Positions 1 through 8,663 of a stretch of 64,000 nucleotides of DNA are shown here, piece by piece. The stretch is taken from contig NZ_WMJZ01000001.1 in the NCBI RefSeq assembly GCF_009711095.1, forward strand, positions 275,870-339,869. Reading direction: 5' to 3'. The first letter of the stretch is position 1; each line of letters opens with the position of its first letter. The notes under the pieces were generated by a model that had not been told where the DNA came from, searched no databases, and worked only from the letters and a program-made list of their open reading frames with translations. The translations under genes and the position numbers were made by a program. The stretch is from Intestinirhabdus alba (GTDB lineage Bacteria; Pseudomonadota; Gammaproteobacteria; Enterobacterales; Enterobacteriaceae).

Positions 1-1512
1 GTTGATGCCGGGGGTGGTCAGCAGCAGTTTGCACGGATCGACGAAATACTGATGCTCGGCGTAGCCGTCAAAGGCGTGCCAGCGTTCGCCCGGAACGAAG
101 TGGAAGAAGCGCAGGTTGTTGGCGATCTCCTCTGTCGGGTAAGACTGCCACGGTTTGCCGTCCACGGTTGCCGGGACGAACGGCCGGATGTGGCGGCAGT
201 TATCGAGGATCAGCTTACGCGCGTCGATACCGTTGGCCACGCACGCCATCCACATGTTGCGGCCGCTGACGCCTTCATGCATTTTGGCGTTCACGTCGAG
301 GGCGGCGAACAGCGGGTAGAACGGGCTGGTGGAGGCGTGCATCATAAAGGCGTTGTTCATGCGCTTATGCGGCACATAGCGGGACTGGCCTTTAATATGG
401 CTGTCCTTTTTGTGGATCTGCGAGGTTTGGGAGAAACCGGCCTGCTGTTTGTGCACCGACTGGGTCACCAGAATGCCCGGATCGTTTTCGTTCAGCTCCA
501 GCAGCAGCGGCGAGCAGTCGGCCATCATCGGGATAAACTGTTCGTAGCCGACCCACGCGGAGTCAAACAGGATGTAGTCGCACAGGTGACCGATTTTATC
601 CACCACCTGACGGGCGTTATAGATGGTGCCGTCGTAGGTGCCTAACTGAATAACCGCCAGCCGGAACGGACGCGCGTCCTTAGCGCGCTGGGGGGCTGCT
701 TCGGCGATCAGTTCGCGCAGATAGCTCTCTTCAAAGCAGTGGGCGTCGATACCGCCGATAAAGCCGTAGGGGTTGCGGGCGGTTTCCAGATAGATTGGCG
801 TAGCGCCAGCCTGTAACAGCGCGCCGTGGTGGTTCGATTTATGGTTGTTGCGGTCAAACAGCACCAGGTCGCCGGGGGTGAGCAGGGCGTTGAGCACCAC
901 TTTGTTAGAGGAGGAGGTACCGTTCAGCACGAAGTAGGTTTTGTCGGCGTTAAACACTTTCGCCGCGTGCTGTTGAGCGTTGCACGGCGCGCCTTCGTGG
1001 ATCAGCAGGTCGCCCATCGCCACGTCGGCGTTGCACAGGTCGGAGCGGAACAGCGTTTCGCCAAAATATTCCACGAACTGGTTGCCCGCAGGATGACGGC
1101 GGAAGAATTCACCGCCCTGGTGCCCGGGGCAGTCAAAGGCGCTGTTGCCCTGTTTCACATAGTCGACCAGCGCGCTGAAGAACGGCGGGCGCAGCTGAGT
1201 TTCGTAATGGCTGGCGGCAGTCTCCAGCTGGCGGCCGTAGAACCCGGTGCGGGCTTCATTATGCTCAAACACACCGGAAATGCGCGGCAGCCAGGCGGCG
1301 GGGACGCGCTCTGCGCTTTCCGTGGCGATAAATACCGGAATACCGTAGCCGGTTGCGTTAATTTCGTCGAGTTTGCCTTTTTCAATATCTTCAACGGATA
1401 ACACCGCAGCGGCAACGTCAATGAAATTGGTTTCATCAATATTAACGATGCTGCGCTGGCTGGAAAAACAATCCGGGCAGGAACGACTTACGGCAATTTT
1501 TAATTCAGACAT
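1..1512 (-). CDS. speF: Ornithine decarboxylase, inducible (3' end outside window)
   Basis: This PLP-dependent enzyme decarboxylates L-ornithine to putrescine and consumes a proton, giving acid resistance and polyamine supply in the cytoplasm. The reading frame starts at 1512 (MSELKIAVSRSCPDCF) and stays open for 504 codons to the window edge; the family is about 730 residues, so roughly the last third is missing. The N-terminal wing domain contains GKLDEINATGYGIPVFIATE. The PLP-lysine motif SVHKQQA is visible, with Lys at about residue 355. Upstream on the same strand is the leader peptide gene speFL, so expression is probably induced by ornithine through Rho-dependent attenuation. potE would be expected next, beyond base 1. 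Identification rests on recalled similarity to E. coli SpeF. Confidence 0.96.
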   Translation of the reverse strand, partial: MSELKIAVSRSCPDCFSSQRSIVNIDETNFIDVAAAVLSVEDIEKGKLDEINATGYGIPVFIATESAERVPAAWLPRISGVFEHNEARTGFYGRQLETAASHYETQLRPPFFSALVDYVKQGNSAFDCPGHQGGEFFRRHPAGNQFVEYFGETLFRSDLCNADVAMGDLLIHEGAPCNAQQHAAKVFNADKTYFVLNGTSSSNKVVLNALLTPGDLVLFDRNNHKSNHHGALLQAGATPIYLETARNPYGFIGGIDAHCFEESYLRELIAEAAPQRAKDARPFRLAVIQLGTYDGTIYNARQVVDKIGHLCDYILFDSAWVGYEQFIPMMADCSPLLLELNENDPGILVTQSVHKQQAGFSQTSQIHKKDSHIKGQSRYVPHKRMNNAFMMHASTSPFYPLFAALDVNAKMHEGVSGRNMWMACVANGIDARKLILDNCRHIRPFVPATVDGKPWQSYPTEEIANNLRFFHFVPGERWHAFDGYAEHQYFVDPCKLLLTTPGIN

Positions 1513-1869
1513 ATTCAACTCTTTATTTTCACAAATAGCAGGTCAACAATTTCCCGAATGGAAATTGATAGCGCCGGAAAAAAGCAAAGTAATGCCGCTG
1601 ATAAATAAATCAGTAAATTACTTTTTCTGGATGCAATAAACCCACGCCCGTCCGGTCACGGGGATCGCCGATATTATTCAGGTTGCCTGTGACCAGCTGT
1701 CTCTGTTTCCCTGGCCGCAGATAAAACAATGGGCTGGGATTCAGGCTATAGCAGGCTTTCTGCAGCATGAATGTATCAGGATTTATAGGGTTTTTGCGCT
1801 TGAGCACCGTGCTACAGGCAGGCTGCGATACAGAGAGGCCTGTGTACTGGAGTGCCCTGAGTTGAAGGT
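1513..1869 (-). promoter_or_regulatory. speF 5' leader (speFL-speF attenuation region)
   Basis: About 357 bases separate the speFL stop from the speF start. In E. coli and Salmonella this segment carries the Rho-loading and termination region that is masked when a ribosome stalls on speFL in the presence of ornithine. I see no other open frame here that looks like a gene. The role is inferred from the conserved gene arrangement; the RNA fold was not computed. Confidence 0.6.
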
Positions 1870-1974
1870 TTAGCGGGCGTTGAAGAAGTGAAAGTCGAAG
1901 CTGTTGCGGTGAGAGAACATCATGATATGGGTTGTCCGCCGAATATGGGGCATGGTACGGCTGTTATTTTCCAT
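1870..1974 (-). CDS. speFL: SpeFL ornithine-sensing arrest peptide (34 aa)
   Basis: This 34-codon frame reads MENNSRTMPHIRRTTHIM then MFSHRNSFDFHFFNAR and ends in TAA. It matches from memory the E. coli leader peptide SpeFL (Orf34) at nearly every position, including the C-terminal HRNSFDFHFFNAR segment. In the known system L-ornithine is captured in the exit tunnel of the ribosome translating SpeFL. Stalling there blocks Rho-dependent termination and turns on speF-potE. The gene is on the same strand as speF and 357 bases upstream. It is too short for ordinary gene callers. Strong residue conservation over overlapping shadow frames supports it as real. Confidence 0.93.
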   Translation of the reverse strand: MENNSRTMPHIRRTTHIMMFSHRNSFDFHFFNAR

Positions 1975-2717
1975 TGTGGTCACCTTTACTGTAGAAGTTA
2001 AGGGGGAGTTCTTTTACCCGGAAAAGTATCACACCTCCTGGAGAAGGTCAATAAAAGTCGCGCATCGGCAAAATGATTTATTATTGTGCAGAGAACTCGC
2101 GATATAACATGTTGTATTGTTTCCCCGCTGTTAAAAGAGTGTGCTTTTAATATCGGCGAAATTTAACCTGGGATCCATGCATTAATAGTTGATGATTCCG
2201 GATAATATAAAAATATCTCTCCGCCACATTGCAGCCTACAGGTATCCTGACTCTATGATGTCCCGGCTTCTCCATAAGCCTGCCGCCAGCGGGCAAAACG
2301 CAAATTGGCGTCCGGGGAGCATCGCCAGCATATCGGCGTCGCCCAGGTACGCTCCGCTGGCCGCCGTCAGGAGAATGGCAGGCGGTCGGGATCTGCACGA
2401 CGCCGGATAGTGGCCCGGCCTTCATGTTAGTTTTGTTGTGATGGGGTAAAGCGCAGGTTGTTCTCTGGCCTGTTTTCCCGGACGACCGCGGCAGGATGGC
2501 GGAAGCTATAAAGAAGTTGCCTTTTGTTTAACTAATAGTTAGTAATAAATTAACTTTTTTGTAACTTAATTACGTGATGAATGTAAATTTGGCTCCGATA
2601 ACTATAAATAAGTGGTCGGATGAGTAGTAAAATTACGAACAAAGCGCTACTCTTTTCGGCAGATAACCAGCTTCAATTTACCGGTGCACTTCACCGAACA
2701 GATAAGGGGAGAAAGGT
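1975..2717. other. Intergenic region where kdp genes are expected
   Basis: This stretch of about 740 bases lies between the divergent speFL and ybfA. It should hold the promoters of both. In E. coli the kdpFABCDE operon lies here. I translated the segment around 2150-2520 on the minus strand and found no recognisable KdpA-F or KdpD/E motif. The small open frames present (for example 2147-2425 on the minus strand) do not resemble a known protein. The part from about 2520 to 2700 is AT-rich and probably contains the ybfA promoter. Confidence 0.5.
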
Positions 2718-2924
2718 ATGGAACTTTACAAAGACTATCCGCTGCACGTGGTTCTGCTGCGCCGTACTTTTGCCGTGCTGGCTGGCGTACTGGCGCTGCC
2801 GGTGATGCTGTTCTGGAAGGATCGCGCGCGTTTTTATAGCTATCTGCACCGGGTCTGGAGCAAGACCAGCGATAAGCCGGTGTGGATGGAGCAGGCTGAA
2901 AAGGCCACCTGCGACTTCTATTAG
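2718..2924 (+). CDS. ybfA: YbfA family small membrane protein
   Basis: This is a 68-residue protein beginning [20 protein letters not shown], closely resembling E. coli YbfA by recall. It has one hydrophobic stretch (about residues 13-34, [20 protein letters not shown]) followed by a charged C-terminal tail, so it is probably a single-pass inner-membrane protein. No biochemical function is established that I know of. A ribosome-binding site GGGGAGAAAGG lies just upstream. In E. coli ybfA sits divergent from kdpF, but kdp is absent here. A rho-independent terminator follows at 3013-3045. Confidence 0.9.
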   Translation: MELYKDYPLHVVLLRRTFAVLAGVLALPVMLFWKDRARFYSYLHRVWSKTSDKPVWMEQAEKATCDFY

Positions 2925-3012
2925 GCTGTATTCTTTAATCATCCGGGCATGTCGGGTAAGCCTCCCGGACAAGACGCGGGCCACCCCGGTTAAGAAAAAT
3001 AGTCTGAGCCAG

Positions 3013-3045
3013 AAAACCGCCAATAATCCATTGGCGGTTTTTTTT
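3013..3045 (+). terminator. Rho-independent terminator of ybfA
   Basis: A perfect 8-bp stem (AACCGCCA with TGGCGGTT) closes a loop of about 9 bases and is followed by an uninterrupted run of T. It lies about 90 bases after the ybfA stop. Confidence 0.9.
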
Positions 3046-3296
3046 ATCTGTAGATCCTGCCGGCTCCATCGTTTTTGCACCTGAATCTCCAGCTCAGAGG
3101 TTCTGTAAAGAGAAGCGCGTGTTAAAGACGCTGATTGAACGAGAATGCACGCAGCGGGAAAGCGGCTTTACGCTGGCCGGGTGAACAAACGCGCCGTAAC
3201 GTTTCAGGTTGTTACGGGGAGCAGCCTTCGTTCTACTGTCCGGGCGTCAATCCTTCAAAAAATAGCGGGTGCCTGTCAGGGCATGACCGCCACAAA

Positions 3297-3322
3297 GGAA
3301 AAGCCCCCGACGGCCTGGGGGC
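3297..3322 (-). terminator. Rho-independent terminator of the LuxR-type regulator
   Basis: On the minus strand GCCCCC pairs with GGGGGC and is followed by TTTTCC. It lies 16 bases past the stop of the regulator gene. The interval 3046-3296 holds only short unrecognised frames. Confidence 0.75.
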
Positions 3323-3337
3323 GGTGTAGAGTTCAGA

Positions 3338-4006
3338 TCAGTGGCGCTCTTTGCTGTTTGCATAGCGTCGCGGCGCTATGTTTCCTTCACCGGGCACCCG
3401 AATTGACTTGAGATAGAGTGACAGAACGGAAAGCGATTTGCGTGTGTTGGGCATCCCCATTTTTTTCATCAGATTGTATTTGTGGCTACTGATGGTTTTG
3501 TAGTTCCTGTTCTTGATGCGTGAGATCTCGGAAACGGTAAACCCGTCGGAGAGCATCATCAGGATCTGCGACTCCAGTCCGGTTAGCTGCGGCTTTAGCG
3601 ACAGCTTATTTTCGTTATGATCGTGGAGGAGGACATCTACAATAACAGGATGCAGTTCTTTTAAAGAAATATTTCGCCGCAGATAAACGCAACTTATATT
3701 AAATACTGATTGTGAAATGCTCCTCAGCATCGTATCGCATAAAATAAGTAAATTCTTACAGTTATTTTTCTTCATGCGGTTTTTAAGGTAAATTACATCG
3801 TCGTAAGTAATATCATTCTCATCTATTGCCGCAATAGTAAGAAAATCATTACTCCCCTCCTCTATATCGCTGAAACGTTTGTAAAAGACAATTTTACTGT
3901 AAAACAAGTAATCAAGTAGCGATGCTATGCCCAGTGATGTGTATTGGCAGGTTCCGACAATAATTATCCTGTTGGTATTCTTTGTTCCCATGGTTACCCC
4001 ATCCAT
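3338..4006 (-). CDS. LuxR-type HTH transcriptional regulator
   Basis: This 222-residue protein has an unrecognised N-terminal half (residues 1-140) and a C-terminal LuxR/FixJ-type helix-turn-helix at about 145-205. The HTH carries the typical pattern LTGLESQILMMLSDGFTVSE then ISRIKNRNYKTISSHKYNLM. The organisation resembles BglJ/RcsA-type regulators that lack a canonical phosphoacceptor receiver. The gene is clearly more AT-rich than its neighbours, which suggests acquisition by transfer or H-NS silencing. It is divergent from the type I secretion operon that starts at 4314, so it probably controls that operon. Translation may instead start at the internal Met at residue 6. The signal it responds to is unknown. 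Confidence 0.85.
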   Translation of the reverse strand: MDGVTMGTKNTNRIIIVGTCQYTSLGIASLLDYLFYSKIVFYKRFSDIEEGSNDFLTIAAIDENDITYDDVIYLKNRMKKNNCKNLLILCDTMLRSISQSVFNISCVYLRRNISLKELHPVIVDVLLHDHNENKLSLKPQLTGLESQILMMLSDGFTVSEISRIKNRNYKTISSHKYNLMKKMGMPNTRKSLSVLSLYLKSIRVPGEGNIAPRRYANSKERH

Positions 4007-4313
4007 AGTAGTCGTTTATCTCGGCAGGATGAGGTTATAATGATTTTTAAGAATTTCTCTACAGTGAAAGTCAAATTTTCGAACGAAAAAGAGAATTTTC
4101 CTGATAAAGACCAGGAAAATTCCGAATGAGAAAAACATCTAACTCATTGATATTACTGGTTTGATGAAGCGTGGCTACAGGTAAACTAAATGCTTTCTTA
4201 ATTAACCTACCCTATGTGTTATTTGGGGAATTATTCGATTATTCTTATTACCGGCCTGGGTCAGGCCATTTCTATTCGTGGGGAATAAACTTTTATAAAA
4301 GGGGTGAGGCTAT
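4007..4313. promoter_or_regulatory. Divergent AT-rich promoter region (regulator / secretion operon)
   Basis: About 300 AT-rich bases separate the two divergent start codons. No convincing gene is present. A purine-rich ribosome-binding site (AAAAGGGGTGAGG) precedes the 4314 start. The base composition is typical of H-NS-bound promoters, but that is inference. Confidence 0.5.
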
Positions 4314-6920
4314 ATGCGAAAAATGGAAATTATAAATGCCGCAGGGAAAAACATGGAAGTGGCTGCTGGACAAAAACATATAAAGATCTCTCAAGTGGGG
4401 ACGACAGTGAAAGTCGCACTGTCGAAGAAGATGATTAGCGGTGCACAGAAGGATAAGGACAATCTTATCCTTCTGCAAAAAGATGGCACTAAATTTATCG
4501 TGGAGGATTTTTTTAAAACGGAAGGTGGTGTAAAGAACAAGCTGATTCTTGAAGAGGGCGGAAAAGCCTGGGAAGCCAATTACAATGCTGAACATTTTGC
4601 CGGACTCTCCTTTGTGCCGGTAAAGGCTGCCGACGAGCGCCCCGCGCCTGAAGCCGAGGGCGAGGTCAGCACCGCCGTATGGCTGGTGCCGCTGGTCGCC
4701 GTCGCCGCGGCCGGACTCGGCGTTGCCGTTTATAACCATAACAATAGCGACTCCCACAGCAGCAAGCACAGTGGAGACAGCAAAGAAAAGCAGGCGCTGG
4801 ACCAGGCGCAAAACGCTACGGTCGCCAAAGAGAGCGAGCTGGCGCAGGCGCAGGACGCTCTGTCTGAAGCGATGAAAGCGATGCAGGATGACCCGACCGC
4901 CGCGACCATCGGTGCGGTCGAGGAGGCCACTGCGACGCTTAAGAAAGCGCAGGAGGCTCTTAATGACGCCAACGCCAGGCTGAAGAGCGCCGTTGACGCC
5001 GCGAAGGTGTTGGGCATCGATACCGCCGCAGCGGAAAAAACCTATGCCCAGGCCGCAGCGGACAGCGCTAATGCTGACGCTCTGCTGGTGCAGGCGGGCG
5101 AGCTGGCGAATACCGCCGTCATTTTAACCGCAGAGGGTGCCAACGCGGCCGAAGCGCAGGTGGCAAAGGCGCTGGAGAGTACCAGCACGGCCGTGGATAT
5201 TGCCAATAAGCAGCCTGCGGCTGACGCCATTGACGACGCAAAGGCGAAGCTGGCCGCGTCCGGCCAGAGCCTGCAGGCCCTGGCGGCGCAAATCGATCTG
5301 CTGACCCAGCAGATCGCCTTCGCGCAGCAGGAGGGGATCAACGTTACCCAGGCCTCTGCCCGTCTGAAGGCGCTGCAGGAGCAGTATGCTAAAGACAGCG
5401 CCCTGAACGACGCGCTGGCCGATTCCATCGCTCAGGCCGAGCAGAGCGTGCTGGATCTGGAAACGGCCTACAAGGCCGTGGAAGACGCAGAGGCCGCGTT
5501 GAAGGTAGCGATAGAGCAGAAGGCGCAGGCGGAAGACGCTCTGACGGCGGCGCTGGCGCTGAAAGCGGAGGTGCTGAAGGACAACCGGACCGATCGCATT
5601 GAGGAAGTGAACAAGGCGATTGAGGAGGCGAACCTGACGCTGATCGGCGCGCGTCAGGCGATGGAGGCGGCCAACGCCGCGGTGGCAAAGGCCAACGCCG
5701 ACGTGGATAACATTAATCCTGCGGTTGACGCCGCGCTTAAGCCGCAGAAGGTCACGCCGATCGATGTGGATGCTGTGCAGCCTATCGATAAAGGCGTACA
5801 GCTGGCTGAACAAGCGACCATTGGCGAAGCTATTGGCACCTTTGTCAACGGCATAGGCGACTCCGCTGCCAAAGTGTGGGACGAAGTCATCAATTCAAAG
5901 CCGCTTGAGTTTTTACACTCCGCCGCGAGTGGAATTATATCGGGCATCGACTCCGTTCTGAACGTTCTGGGTACATTCGTCAGCGGTGGGGCCAGCGCCA
6001 TTGTATCGGTGGTCAGCGCGCTCGGTTTCTTTATTACCGAGCCGTTTGCGTGGGCTGCGAAAGAGGTGGGGGTCATCTGGAACAAAATTACAGAGATACC
6101 GGGCGGCGCGGTTAACGTACTCTTTGAAGCCGCTGACGCCATATTCTCCGGCATCGGTAAGGGGATCTCCGACGCCCTGCAGGGGATGACCCTGCTTGAC
6201 TATATAAACCCGACGAAGTGGGTGGGCATTGTGGCGGATGTCGTTGGCGGCGTTATTAGTAATGTTGCTTCCAATGTCTGGAAGGTGATTTCAGATATTC
6301 CGGGGAAAATCCTGGATTACTTTGTGGACGGGTTTACCCAGATAGGCGGCGTCTGGGATGATGCGTGGGCGCTTAAGGGCCAGGTATTCCAGGATACAAT
6401 TAACGACGTATTTAAAACGCTGTACGAATCTTTTATCAAGAATCCGCTGGAAAAAATTGTCGCACCGATAATGGATACCATCAAGGGTCTGATGAGCAAT
6501 CCTTTTGAGTCGCTGGAGAAGCTGGGCTCGGATATCCTCGACGTCATTAACAGCGGCATTGACGTCATTAAAAGCGCTCTCGCTCTGCCCGGTAAATGGT
6601 TCACAGGTTTCGTTGATTTAATCAAAACCGTTCTGGAATCTTTCGCGGACGGTAAGGTGACCAACGGCGACGGCAGCGAGCTTCAGGAGATGCTGCAGAC
6701 ATTGCTCAACAAGCAAACGTCTGACGGCTCGACGGAGGTGAAAGCGCTGCTGAAATCTCACGACGCAAGCGGCGAGATTAACTTAAGCAAGCTGGTGCCT
6801 GAAACAGCGGAGAGTAAGGGTGCTCCGCTGGCGGATCATCAGCCAGCCTCTTCAGTCACAAATTATCATTCACCTTCAGCAGCCGACGAGATGTACTCGT
6901 CGCTTCCGGTTGCTGCGTAA
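4314..6920 (+). CDS. Type I-secreted helical cargo with BapA/LapA-like N-terminus (868 aa)
   Basis: This is the predicted substrate of the adjacent type I secretion genes. Residues about 5-105 resemble the BapA prefix domain (NLILLQKDGTKFIVEDFF and KLILEEGGKAWEANY). An Ala/Gly hydrophobic segment follows at about 121-143 (VWLVPLVAVAAAGLG). Residues about 155-475 are Ala-, Glu- and Lys-rich heptad-like sequence, predicted as long coiled coil. Residues about 490-790 are amphipathic helices with recurring VWxxIxxIPG units (near 584 and 654), resembling phage tape-measure proteins. The polar tail is about 800-868. There are no Ig-like adhesin repeats and no RTX nonapeptides, so this is not a normal BapA or LapA. 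SiiE also has an N-terminal coiled coil, but it then has dozens of Ig domains. The function is unknown; surface attachment or a secreted effector is possible. Confidence 0.8.
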   Translation: MRKMEIINAAGKNMEVAAGQKHIKISQVGTTVKVALSKKMISGAQKDKDNLILLQKDGTKFIVEDFFKTEGGVKNKLILEEGGKAWEANYNAEHFAGLSFVPVKAADERPAPEAEGEVSTAVWLVPLVAVAAAGLGVAVYNHNNSDSHSSKHSGDSKEKQALDQAQNATVAKESELAQAQDALSEAMKAMQDDPTAATIGAVEEATATLKKAQEALNDANARLKSAVDAAKVLGIDTAAAEKTYAQAAADSANADALLVQAGELANTAVILTAEGANAAEAQVAKALESTSTAVDIANKQPAADAIDDAKAKLAASGQSLQALAAQIDLLTQQIAFAQQEGINVTQASARLKALQEQYAKDSALNDALADSIAQAEQSVLDLETAYKAVEDAEAALKVAIEQKAQAEDALTAALALKAEVLKDNRTDRIEEVNKAIEEANLTLIGARQAMEAANAAVAKANADVDNINPAVDAALKPQKVTPIDVDAVQPIDKGVQLAEQATIGEAIGTFVNGIGDSAAKVWDEVINSKPLEFLHSAASGIISGIDSVLNVLGTFVSGGASAIVSVVSALGFFITEPFAWAAKEVGVIWNKITEIPGGAVNVLFEAADAIFSGIGKGISDALQGMTLLDYINPTKWVGIVADVVGGVISNVASNVWKVISDIPGKILDYFVDGFTQIGGVWDDAWALKGQVFQDTINDVFKTLYESFIKNPLEKIVAPIMDTIKGLMSNPFESLEKLGSDILDVINSGIDVIKSALALPGKWFTGFVDLIKTVLESFADGKVTNGDGSELQEMLQTLLNKQTSDGSTEVKALLKSHDASGEINLSKLVPETAESKGAPLADHQPASSVTNYHSPSAADEMYSSLPVAA

Positions 6921-7009
6921 TATCAGGAAACGCGCGCTCTTACAGAGCGCGCGAACACCTCTTTTACCCAGTAAGTTTCGTTCTGAACCGATCATGAGAA
7001 TTAGCCTTC

Positions 7010-8650
7010 ATGAACAGACGCTATTTGCCGCTGGCCACGCTGCTGCTGGCCGCGATTGCCGCGACGCAGGCTTCGGAAAGTCATGGCGCAGAGCTGATAT
7101 GGCCCGTCACCTTTGACGAGCCAGGCCCAGAGCCAGAAGCCGCGCCGCCCGCCGTCCAACCGGCGACGCCCGCAGCGCCTGCGCCGCGCGTCGCCTCCGG
7201 GACGAAGAGCCAGCGTCGCGAAAGCCCGTCGGCTTTTCTGAACCGTAAACGCGCCGACTCTCTGCCCGCCGTGGCCGGGGCGACAAAGCCCGACAAACCT
7301 CCGCGCCCCGCCGGGAAGAGCGGCGCGCTCTTTGCGGTCGATGGCGGTAATACCGCTACCCCGATCGCCGCTAAACAGGAAACGCCGCGCCTTCAGGCCG
7401 CACCCGCGGTTCGCGACCCCGGCAGGTCGTCGCGCGGCGCGGCCGTCTCCCTGGGCGACGCGGTCAGGCTGGCGATGAAGTGGCACCCCACCATCAAACG
7501 CGCGGAGCGCGAGTATGCGCAAAGCAAGGCGTCGATCGAGGAGGCGAAGGCCGGCTGGTATCCCACCCTGAGCGCGAGGGTCAAATCGGGCATCGAGCAG
7601 GACAGCTACCGGCGGGACAATGAGAAATCCAACACCCTGTCGCTTAACGCCAGCCAGATGATTTATGACTTTGGCAAAACCAGCAGCAAGGTTGAACTGG
7701 CCGATGCCACCACCCACCGCTCGGGCTTTTCGCTGGATAAAAGCATTAACGATATTGCTTATGAGGCCGCCAGCGCCTTTCTCCAGGCGATTCGCTATCA
7801 GCAGATGGTGGAAGTCGCCCGTGGGCAGGTGCAGGGGATTAGCGCCATCAACGCGCTGGCGCAAAGGCGCGCGAAGCTGGGCGCGAGCGCGGAGTCTGAT
7901 TATTCGCAGTCAAAGGTAAGGCTGGCCGCCGCCGAGGCGCAGCTGCATGAATATGAAGCGCAGGCCTGGCGCTGGAACTCAGCGCTCGACAGCCTCGTCA
8001 ACCGGCCGCTTTCCGGCGCTCTGCAGCGGGAGTTTCCCCAGGGAATGGACGCCGCCTGCCAGCGCGTGGATATCCATCATCTGACCTCGCCGGCCATCGC
8101 CCTGGCGGAGGCGCAAATAAAGATGGCGAAAGAGCAGGTGAAGGCGTTCAGGGCGGAGTACTACCCGACCATCTCCGTCAACCCGACCTGGGAGTATGAG
8201 CTGGAAAACCGCAGCGACAGCCGCGGCAACCGGGCCAGTAAGGGTGAGTGGGGCATTTTTCTTAACGTCAGCGCGCCGCTGTATGAGGGCGGGGCGCGCC
8301 TGTCGCGTACTCAGCAGGCGGAGCGGGCGTTACAGGCGTCCCAGTTCAATCTGGACGCGGAAAAAACGGAGGCCCGACGCAAGATCGTTGAGGCCAGCAG
8401 CCAGATCGCCAGCCTGCACGAAAGCCTCAGCGCCCGCCGGGTGCGTGAAAAAGAGTCGATCCGCACCCGCGATCTCTACCGGCTGCAGTATCTGGAACTG
8501 GGCAACCGTTCTTTCTCCGATCTGCTCAGCGCGGAGTCAGAAATTCACCAGACCAGAATGGAAATTCTGAATGGTCAGTTTACCGTCGCAACGCTGTCCC
8601 TCGACTGTCTTTACACCTCGGGAAACCTGGTGAGCTATTTTACTGAATAA
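7010..8650 (+). CDS. TolC-family outer-membrane secretion protein with long N-terminal extension
   Basis: This 546-residue protein is the predicted outer-membrane channel of the type I system. A signal peptide of about 26 residues (MNRRYLPLATLLLAAIAATQ, ending near SHGA) is followed by an unusual low-complexity Pro/Ala/Arg-rich segment to about residue 140. The TolC-like fold begins at VSLGDAVRLAMKWHPTIKRA. Typical outer-membrane efflux protein features follow, including SLNASQMIYDFGKTSSKVEL and LNVSAPLYEGGARLSRTQQA. The family is usually 420-490 residues, so about 115 extra residues precede the barrel/tunnel fold. It lies 89 bases after the cargo gene and 13 bases before the ABC exporter, so it is probably co-transcribed with them. 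Confidence 0.92.
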   Translation: MNRRYLPLATLLLAAIAATQASESHGAELIWPVTFDEPGPEPEAAPPAVQPATPAAPAPRVASGTKSQRRESPSAFLNRKRADSLPAVAGATKPDKPPRPAGKSGALFAVDGGNTATPIAAKQETPRLQAAPAVRDPGRSSRGAAVSLGDAVRLAMKWHPTIKRAEREYAQSKASIEEAKAGWYPTLSARVKSGIEQDSYRRDNEKSNTLSLNASQMIYDFGKTSSKVELADATTHRSGFSLDKSINDIAYEAASAFLQAIRYQQMVEVARGQVQGISAINALAQRRAKLGASAESDYSQSKVRLAAAEAQLHEYEAQAWRWNSALDSLVNRPLSGALQREFPQGMDAACQRVDIHHLTSPAIALAEAQIKMAKEQVKAFRAEYYPTISVNPTWEYELENRSDSRGNRASKGEWGIFLNVSAPLYEGGARLSRTQQAERALQASQFNLDAEKTEARRKIVEASSQIASLHESLSARRVREKESIRTRDLYRLQYLELGNRSFSDLLSAESEIHQTRMEILNGQFTVATLSLDCLYTSGNLVSYFTE

Positions 8651-8663
8651 GGAATGCCTCCGT

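Noticed and set aside
52..1401. Plus-strand open frames of 190-200 codons
   Set aside because: They lie opposite speF, whose minus-strand frame has clear homology over the whole stretch. They are shadows of a GC-rich gene.
2147..2425. Possible kdpE or kdpD remnant on the minus strand
   Set aside because: I translated the minus-strand frames around 2150-2520 and found no match to recalled KdpE, KdpD or KdpA motifs.
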